This document shows, piece after piece, positions 7,300-11,378 of a DNA stretch of 11,378 nucleotides. Below the pieces are notes generated by a model. It saw nothing but the letters and a program-made list of their open reading frames with translations. It was not told the origin of the DNA and did not search any database. Location: NCBI GenBank assembly GCA_900543365.1, contig UQRG01000037.1:1-11378 (forward strand). The letters are read 5' to 3'. Position numbers and translations under genes: made by a program. Numbering within the stretch: position 1 is the first letter of the stretch; each line of letters begins with the position of its first letter. Origin of the DNA: an uncultured Eubacterium sp. (lineage in GTDB: Bacteria > Bacillota > Clostridia > Lachnospirales > CAG-274).

Positions 7300-7826
7300 A
7301 ATTAATTATTTTGCTATCAGATTTAATAATGCCTCTAGTTATTGTTTACATACTTGCCTTTGGCTATAGCCGACGCATAGATGTTTATGACACCTTTGTA
7401 GAGGGTGCAAAGGAAGGTTTTTTTACAGTATTTGATATATTGCCTACTTTAATTGGTCTTATGATGGCAATAGGGATATTAAGAAGTAGTGGTGTGCTTG
7501 AAATAATTGTAAAGTTATCTGCTCCTTTAGCTAAAGCTTGTGGTTTTCCAGAAGAAGCAGTTCCTATTACATTAATGAGGCTTATATCATCATCAGCAAG
7601 TACTGGCATTTTACTTGATATATTTAAAAACTATGGACCTGACAGCTTTGTTGGAAGATTTGTATCTGTAATGATGAGTTGTACTGAAACAATTTTTTAC
7701 ACAATGAGCGTATATTTTATGTCTATAAAAATAACAAAAACACGCTATACATTAGGTGGTGCATTGTTTGCAAACTTTGCCGGAGTAATATCTGCACTTA
7801 TACTTTGCAGATACCTTTGGCCATAA
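7296..7826 (+). CDS. spmB: Spore maturation protein B
   Basis: SpmB is the partner of SpmA and has the same kind of Gate-type membrane fold. The 176-residue product shows the family blocks DVYDTFVEGAKEGF (29-42), ILPTLIGLMMAIGILRSSG (48-66), ITLMRLISSSASTGILLD (91-108), GPDSFVGRF (114-122) and SCTETIFYTMSVYF (128-141), ending in a last hydrophobic helix. Its ATG overlaps the spmA stop (ATGA), so translation is coupled and no separate ribosome site of note is needed. No G/C-rich terminator follows. Transcripts could read on toward the LysM-domain gene 142 nt downstream, which nonetheless has promoters of its own. Confidence 0.95.
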   Translation: MKLIILLSDLIMPLVIVYILAFGYSRRIDVYDTFVEGAKEGFFTVFDILPTLIGLMMAIGILRSSGVLEIIVKLSAPLAKACGFPEEAVPITLMRLISSSASTGILLDIFKNYGPDSFVGRFVSVMMSCTETIFYTMSVYFMSIKITKTRYTLGGALFANFAGVISALILCRYLWP

Positions 7827-7849
7827 AAAACAAAGATAAAATAAAAAAA

Positions 7850-7900
7850 GTTGTAATTTATCTGTAAATGTTGTATACTTAAAATGTAAAGTTGTGATTT
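7850..7900 (+). repeat. Three GTTGT repeats spaced about two helical turns apart
   Basis: GTTGTAATTT (7850), GTTGTATACT (7870) and GTTGTGATTT (7891) begin 20 and 21 bp apart. They cover the -35, the -10 and the start region of the first promoter of the LysM-domain gene. The same-face spacing is what an array of protein sites would show, but the region is A/T-rich and chance cannot be excluded. Confidence 0.35.
7851..7879 (+). promoter_or_regulatory. Promoter P1 of the LysM-domain gene
   Basis: TTGTAA (7851-7856) and TATACT (7874-7879) are exactly 17 nt apart. The start would be near 7886, giving a leader of about 83 nt. Confidence 0.6.
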
Positions 7901-7910
7901 TTAATTATTC

Positions 7911-7939
7911 TTGACTTTTTATATATTTGCTATTAAAAT
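7911..7939 (+). promoter_or_regulatory. Promoter P2 of the LysM-domain gene
   Basis: TTGACT (7911-7916) and TAAAAT (7934-7939) are also 17 nt apart. The start near 7946 leaves a short leader with the AAGGAGG ribosome site (7956-7962). It lies 60 nt downstream of P1, so the gene seems to have tandem promoters. Confidence 0.55.
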
Positions 7940-7968
7940 AAAAGGACAATATACTAAGGAGGAATATT

Positions 7969-9378
7969 ATGGCCCAGTATAAAAGCAGTGGCTTAGATAG
8001 CAAGACTCTTGCTGAAAGAAAAAGCAAAAGACTTGAAGAAGCTCTCAGTGCCTATACCCCTGAGCAGACAAAGCTAACTGTTAATAAGTTGCTTGAAGAC
8101 TTTGTTGATGAAAGTGGCAACAATTATTTTGAAGCAGGTAAAAGAGACACCACTCTTTACTTTGCCGATGAAAATTATATAAGAGAAATGGAAAAAGAAA
8201 AGGCTAAGGATAAACATAAACAAAAAGAAAAGGCATCTGTAGTCGGAAAGCTGCATAAGCTTACTACTCCTAAAATCAAAAATGATGATTATTTTGAAGA
8301 TGAAGATGTGAAAGTTTTTAAGCCTGAAAAATCCAATAAACCCGAACATACTGATAAATTACAGTCTGAAGCTGATGTTAATAAAGATAACACAACTGAA
8401 ACTAATATTAAAAAAACAACAGCCAAAACCGAAATTGAGGAAACTAATGAAGTATCTGATGATAATAGCGAAGTAGTCGAGGAAAAAGACCAACAAGATA
8501 CTGATTTAGATATTTCAAAAGAAAATACCAAAAATGATGACGATAATAACAAGGCAACAGCAAATGACAATATGCCAGAGCCTGAACCTACAATAGTTAT
8601 AACCCCAGTTAAAGCTGAGGATATAGCCAAGGAGGATACTAAAGAAATGAGACGAGAATTTTTTGACAATGAAGCTGAAATAGAAGAAGTGCCTCGCCGT
8701 AGAAGAAAACCTGCTGAAGATGAAACTCCAGTTGAGGACAAAAAAGCTCCTGAAATCGATGTTGATGACATTGAAAACGAGGACGATGAAGAAGATGAAA
8801 AGCCAACAAAGAAAAATAAATTTGGTGGATTTTTCAAGCGTAAGAAAAAGGACGACCCTTTTGATGACGACGACGAATTTGAAGATGATGACGATGAGTT
8901 TGAAGATGATGAATTTGAAGATGATGACGATGTCGACGATGATGACTACTACGAAGAAGGCTTAAGCTTTAAAAAAGTATTAAATATTGTAGTTATTATT
9001 GCCCTTGTATGTTCTACTGTTTTCTTTGCAGCAAGCAACTATACTAACAGCAAAAAACTTGAAAGTGCCAATATTCAAATTAATGAATTAAGCAAATCTA
9101 ATAATGATAATACAAATCAAGCAGAAACTGCTGTAGTTGAAAATACAACTGTTGCAACAACTGCATCACAAATTACAACAGAGGCTACTACCACTGCCGC
9201 CGAAAGTGCAGAAGCATCTGGTAAAACATACATAGTTCAAAAAGGTGATGTATCCGGTGAAAAGATTTGTAAAAATATCTATGGTGAATACACGCCTGAA
9301 TTATGGCAAAAACTTTGTGAAGCTAACGGTAAGAATGGTACAGACTTTATAGTTGGCGAAGAAATAAAGGTACCTTGA
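7969..9378 (+). CDS. Acidic single-pass membrane protein with C-terminal LysM domain
   Basis: I do not recognise a named family for the whole 469-residue protein. In order it has: a mixed-charge N-terminal part (1-105) with EERKSK-like helical character; a long Glu/Asp/Lys/Thr-rich disordered region (about 106-295) with basic patches RRRRK (243-247) and KRKKK (290-294); an almost pure acidic run (296-330) built from EFEDDDD-type repeats; one membrane segment (about 337-356, VVIIALVCSTVFFAA); a Thr/Ala/Ser-rich stalk (380-417); and a LysM-like domain (419-468, YIVQKGD...ICKNIYGEYTPELWQKLCEANG...GEEIKVP). The missing N-terminal signal and the central helix suggest the acidic part is cytoplasmic and LysM faces the wall, where it would bind peptidoglycan. 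AAGGAGG 6 nt upstream supports the ATG. The rho gene follows after 73 nt with no terminator or clear promoter between, so the two are probably co-transcribed. Function is unknown. Confidence 0.85.
   Translation: MAQYKSSGLDSKTLAERKSKRLEEALSAYTPEQTKLTVNKLLEDFVDESGNNYFEAGKRDTTLYFADENYIREMEKEKAKDKHKQKEKASVVGKLHKLTTPKIKNDDYFEDEDVKVFKPEKSNKPEHTDKLQSEADVNKDNTTETNIKKTTAKTEIEETNEVSDDNSEVVEEKDQQDTDLDISKENTKNDDDNNKATANDNMPEPEPTIVITPVKAEDIAKEDTKEMRREFFDNEAEIEEVPRRRRKPAEDETPVEDKKAPEIDVDDIENEDDEEDEKPTKKNKFGGFFKRKKKDDPFDDDDEFEDDDDEFEDDEFEDDDDVDDDDYYEEGLSFKKVLNIVVIIALVCSTVFFAASNYTNSKKLESANIQINELSKSNNDNTNQAETAVVENTTVATTASQITTEATTTAAESAEASGKTYIVQKGDVSGEKICKNIYGEYTPELWQKLCEANGKNGTDFIVGEEIKVP
8875..8931 (+). repeat. 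In-frame acidic repeats in the LysM-protein gene
   Basis: Three tandem units encode EFEDDDD, EFEDD and EFEDDDD. The first (8875-8895) and third (8911-8931) are identical at all 21 nt, and the middle one (8896-8910) is 15 nt with one change in the shared part. Recent duplication or slippage is likely, and copy number may vary between strains. Confidence 0.75.
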
Positions 9379-9400
9379 TAATAGTATTAATTGTTTTTGA

Positions 9401-9429
9401 AGGGGGTATGCCAAACAGCATAACCCCCT
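9401..9429 (+). promoter_or_regulatory. Leader hairpin before rho, similar to the rpmE leader hairpin
   Basis: AGGGGGTATGC (9401-9411) pairs with GCATAACCCCCT (9418-9429) around the loop CAAACA, giving 11 bp with a single bulged A (9422). AAATAAAT follows rather than a U-run, so it is not a normal terminator. The hairpin ends 22 nt before the rho ATG. Its top (AUGC, loop CAAA.., GCAU) matches the hairpin before rpmE. Confidence 0.75.
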
Positions 9430-9441
9430 AAATAAATATAT

Positions 9442-9446
9442 GGAGG
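9442..9446 (+). promoter_or_regulatory. Ribosome binding site that decides the rho start
   Basis: GGAGG lies 5 nt before the ATG at 9452. An upstream in-frame ATG at 9440 overlaps this site and has only A/T sequence and the hairpin before it, so it is unlikely to be used. Confidence 0.8.
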
Positions 9447-9451
9447 AAAAT

Positions 9452-10765
9452 ATGAATTATTCCGATATGAACCTTATGGAGCTTAGAGAACTGGCTAAGC
9501 AAAAAGGTATAGGTAGTGTAACTAGATACAAAAAAGCTGAATTAATTGATTTGCTTGAAAAAGCTGAACCTCAAAATATACCTGTTGTTGAAGACAAAGA
9601 AGAAAATAAATTAAACTATTTAGACGAGCTAGACTCTGGCGTTGTTGGTGAGGGTATACTCGAAATATTATCTGATGGCTACGGCTTTTTAAGAACAGAT
9701 AATTATTTAACAGGTACTAAGGACATATATGTTGCCCCATCACAAATAAGAAGATTTAACTTAAGAACTGGTGATAAAATAAAAGGTAAACTAAGAATAC
9801 CTAAGGAAAATGAAAAATTTTCTGCCCTTTTATTCTTAACTGAAATAAATGGCGATAAGCCTGAAAAAGTAGGCAGACGACCTAATTTTGAAGACCTTAC
9901 TCCAGTTTTTCCTACTGAAAATCTTTATCTTGAAACTCACCCAAAAGAGCTTTCTACAAGACTTATTGACCTTATTGCTCCTATAGGCAAAGGACAAAGA
10001 GGTATGATAGTTGCTCCTCCTAAAGCTGGTAAAACCGTTCTCCTAAAAAAAGTTGCCAATGCTATAACAAGAAAATCTCAAGATGTTTATGTTATTGTAT
10101 TGCTCATTGACGAACGACCTGAAGAAGTTACAGATATGCAAAGAAGTATATCAGGTAATGTTGATGTAGTCTATTCTACATTTGATGAACAGCCAGAACA
10201 CCACAAAAAAGTGGCTGAAATGGTTCTTGAAAGAGCAAAAAGACTTGTGGAACAAAACAAAGATGTTGTTATTCTTCTTGACAGTATTACAAGACTCTCT
10301 CGAGCCTATAATCTTACAGTACCATCAAGTGGCAGAACCCTTTCTGGTGGTCTTGACCCATCTGCTCTCTATATGCCAAAGAGATTTTTTGGTGCAGCGA
10401 GAAATATCGAACACGGTGGCAGTTTAACAATACTTGCTACAGCTTTAGTTGAAACTGGTTCTAAAATGGACGATGTTATATTTGAAGAATTTAAGGGAAC
10501 TGGTAATATGGAACTTGTTCTTGACAGAAAAATGAGCGAAAAGAGAATTTTTCCAGCTATTAATATCGCTAAATCCGGTACTAGACGAGAAGAACTTCTG
10601 CTAAACAAGGAAGAACTTGAAACTGCATATTTCCTTAGAAAATCCTTTAGTGGCAATTTATCAAATGGTGAAGTCACCGAACAGATAATTGATATGTTAT
10701 CAAAAACAGAAAATAACAGGGAATTTGTAATTTCTGTAAACAAGCTTAATAAAAATCAGCAGTAA
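9452..10765 (+). CDS. rho: Transcription termination factor Rho
   Basis: Rho is a ring-shaped RNA-dependent ATPase that binds nascent RNA and releases RNA polymerase. With the start at 9452 the protein has 437 residues, near the usual 420-440. It shows the N-terminal Rho_N helical domain (about 5-38, LMELRELAKQKGIGSVTRYK); the cold-shock-like RNA-binding domain (about 65-135, with DGYGFLR and DIYVAPSQIRRFNLRTGD); Walker A APPKAGKT (188-195); DERPEEVTDM (220-229); Walker B DVVILLDS (271-278); the Q-loop around LSGGLDPSALYMPKRFF (297-313); the R-loop GSKMDDVIFEEFKGTG (336-351); and SGTRREELL (375-383) with the arginine-finger region. There is no long insertion between the N-terminal domains, unlike some clostridial and actinobacterial Rho. 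A starting point 12 nt upstream would add MEEN but lacks a ribosome site. No clear promoter of its own is seen; a leader hairpin precedes it and rpmE follows. Confidence 0.97.
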   Translation: MNYSDMNLMELRELAKQKGIGSVTRYKKAELIDLLEKAEPQNIPVVEDKEENKLNYLDELDSGVVGEGILEILSDGYGFLRTDNYLTGTKDIYVAPSQIRRFNLRTGDKIKGKLRIPKENEKFSALLFLTEINGDKPEKVGRRPNFEDLTPVFPTENLYLETHPKELSTRLIDLIAPIGKGQRGMIVAPPKAGKTVLLKKVANAITRKSQDVYVIVLLIDERPEEVTDMQRSISGNVDVVYSTFDEQPEHHKKVAEMVLERAKRLVEQNKDVVILLDSITRLSRAYNLTVPSSGRTLSGGLDPSALYMPKRFFGAARNIEHGGSLTILATALVETGSKMDDVIFEEFKGTGNMELVLDRKMSEKRIFPAINIAKSGTRREELLLNKEELETAYFLRKSFSGNLSNGEVTEQIIDMLSKTENNREFVISVNKLNKNQQ

Positions 10766-10766
10766 A

Positions 10767-10804
10767 AAAACAAATTTTTACCATTATGTTACAAAATTTG
10801 TTTT
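10767..10804 (+). terminator. Possible A/T-rich terminator after rho
   Basis: AAAACAAATTTT (10767-10778) and AAAATTTGTTTT (10793-10804) form a perfect 12-bp stem around a 14-nt loop. Only the four Us of the stem base end it on this strand, so it is a weak terminator candidate. It could equally be an mRNA 3'-end stabiliser. Confidence 0.4.
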
Positions 10805-10818
10805 GATGAAAATTATAC

Positions 10819-10847
10819 TTGCATTTTGTTTTTTACTGTGATATAAT
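10819..10847 (+). promoter_or_regulatory. Promoter of rpmE (extended -10)
   Basis: TTGCAT (10819-10824) and a perfect TATAAT (10842-10847) are 17 nt apart, with TG at 10839-10840 one base before the -10. Transcription would start near 10854, making a leader of about 58 nt that contains the hairpin at 10867-10886. Confidence 0.8.
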
Positions 10848-10866
10848 TTTACTGTTATTTGACGAA

Positions 10867-10886
10867 GGGATGCCAAAATGTATCCC
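10867..10886 (+). promoter_or_regulatory. L31 leader hairpin (candidate r-protein autoregulatory element)
   Basis: GGGATGC (10867-10873) pairs with GTATCCC (10880-10886), with one G-U pair, around the loop CAAAAT. It ends 25 nt before the rpmE ATG, just ahead of the GAGGTG ribosome site (10900-10905). L31 leader RNAs have been proposed in Firmicutes and other bacteria; I could not check whether this matches a known model. It resembles the rho leader hairpin. Confidence 0.65.
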
Positions 10887-10911
10887 AATATATATGAAAG
10901 AGGTGTAAATA

Positions 10912-11115
10912 ATGAAGGAAGGTATCCATCCAGAATACTACCAGGCAAAGGTTAAATGCAACTGTGGTAATGAATTCGTAATTGGTTCTACTAAAGAAGA
11001 AATCAGAGTAGAAGTTTGTTCTAAGTGTCATCCATTCTATACTGGCAGCCAGAAGCTTCTTCTTGATGCAGGCGGTAGAGTTGATAAGTTCAACAAGAAG
11101 TATAACAGAAAGTAA
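10912..11115 (+). CDS. rpmE: 50S ribosomal protein L31 (zinc-binding type)
   Basis: L31 sits at the bridge between the ribosomal subunits. The 67-residue product is full length, beginning MKEGIHPEYYQAKVKCNCGN as in the family and ending in the basic DKFNKKYNRK tail. Four cysteines, C16 and C18 (CNC) and C36 and C39 (CSKC), followed by HPFYTG, mark the zinc-containing form rather than the cysteine-free YkrF/YtiA type that replaces it under zinc shortage. GAGGTG is 6 nt before the ATG. The gene has its own strong promoter, a hairpin in the leader and a strong terminator, so it is a single-gene unit. The rho-rpmE order is common in Firmicutes. Confidence 0.97.
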   Translation: MKEGIHPEYYQAKVKCNCGNEFVIGSTKEEIRVEVCSKCHPFYTGSQKLLLDAGGRVDKFNKKYNRK

Positions 11116-11130
11116 TTATATTTTAAATTT

Positions 11131-11157
11131 AAGACCTGAAATATCAGGTCTTTTTTT
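11131..11157 (+). terminator. Intrinsic terminator of rpmE
   Basis: AAGACCTGA (11131-11139) pairs with TCAGGTCTT (11144-11152) around AATA, running into a T tract at 11151-11157. This is a classical strong terminator. The following 11158-11225 is A/T-rich with nothing else recognisable. Confidence 0.93.
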
Positions 11158-11225
11158 CAATACAAGAGCTAATATCAACAGTTAATAAAAAATTTTCCTT
11201 TTTATAAATTTTTTTAAAAAAAGTC

Positions 11226-11254
11226 TTGACAAATCCCCTACTATGCTGTATACT
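11226..11254 (+). promoter_or_regulatory. Promoter of tRNA-Phe
   Basis: A consensus TTGACA (11226-11231) and TATACT (11249-11254) are 17 nt apart. This is the strongest promoter in the window by match to consensus, as expected for a stable RNA. The start would be near 11261. Confidence 0.88.
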
Positions 11255-11262
11255 ATTATTTG

Positions 11263-11279
11263 TCGCTGCACTGTAGCGA
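11263..11279 (+). promoter_or_regulatory. Hairpin at the 5' end of the tRNA-Phe precursor
   Basis: TCGCTGC (11263-11269) pairs with GTAGCGA (11273-11279), with one G-U pair and the loop ACT. It starts about two bases after the predicted transcription start and ends 13 nt before the mature tRNA. It would be removed by RNase P with the leader. Confidence 0.5.
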
Positions 11280-11292
11280 TTATGTAAAGCCT

Positions 11293-11368
<76 letters not shown>

Positions 11369-11378
11369 CTTTAAATAT

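Noticed and set aside
7834..7863. AGATAAA / TTTATCT inverted repeat after spmB as a terminator
   Set aside because: It is 7 bp of nearly pure A/T with a long loop and no U-run after it, and it overlaps a well-formed promoter.
8289..8837. A 182-residue Ser-rich open frame on the minus strand inside the LysM-protein gene
   Set aside because: The serine runs are the antisense reading of the GAT/GAA-rich acidic codons. There is no ribosome site or plausible fold.
9401..9429. The hairpin before rho as an intrinsic terminator of the LysM gene
   Set aside because: The stem is strong but is followed by AAATAAATATATGG, with no U-run on this strand. On the other strand there is no gene to end.
9440..9442. 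ATG at 9440 as the start of Rho
   Set aside because: It overlaps the GGAGG that serves the ATG at 9452 and has no ribosome site of its own. The extra residues MEEN are not needed by the Rho_N domain.

Overview
The window is A+T-rich and carries the gene set of an endospore-forming, Gram-positive clostridial Firmicute. It holds spmA/spmB spore-maturation genes, a SpoIIIE/FtsK translocase, a zinc-type L31 gene, strong AAGGAGG/GAGGTG ribosome sites, a TTG and a GTG start, sigma-A promoters with 17-nt spacers, and a tRNA with encoded CCA. I cannot name a genus from this sequence alone.

Layout. Positions 1-1200 (minus) hold an ABC transporter pair: an ATPase with a TTG start, whose stop overlaps the start of a membrane permease cut by the window edge. 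Positions 1201-1389 hold their promoter and a perfect inverted repeat across its -35. Positions 1390-4209 (minus) hold an FtsK/SpoIIIE DNA translocase with a long acidic linker. Its promoter and the purK promoter fire divergently from 4210-4395. Positions 4396-6082 (plus) hold purK-purE, the two-enzyme CAIR route of purine synthesis. A terminator follows whose arm overlaps the promoter of a small XRE-type regulator (6215-6610) with its own strong terminator. Positions 6724-7826 hold spmA-spmB with a 4-nt ATGA overlap. Positions 7969-9378 encode an unusual protein: a roughly 336-residue, very acidic N-terminal region predicted to be cytoplasmic, one membrane segment and a divergent LysM domain outside. 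Then come rho (9452-10765), rpmE/L31 (10912-11115) and tRNA-Phe (11293-11368).

The most interesting observation is in RNA. The leaders of rho and rpmE carry the same kind of hairpin, with a shared AUGC-CAAA-NN-GYAU apical part on a GGG/CCC lower stem. Each sits just before the ribosome site and at nearly the same distance from the start codon (22 and 25 nt). This suggests that one trans-acting factor, possibly L31 itself, controls both a ribosomal protein and the transcription terminator Rho. Other regulatory signals worth a look are a perfect 10-bp stem predicted at the very 5' end of the ftsK mRNA, a strong hairpin at the 5' end of the tRNA-Phe precursor, three GTTGT repeats spaced two helical turns apart over the LysM-gene promoter, and the palindrome at the ABC promoter.

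The protein-coding genes are mostly standard families in intact form. The LysM membrane protein is the least understood.
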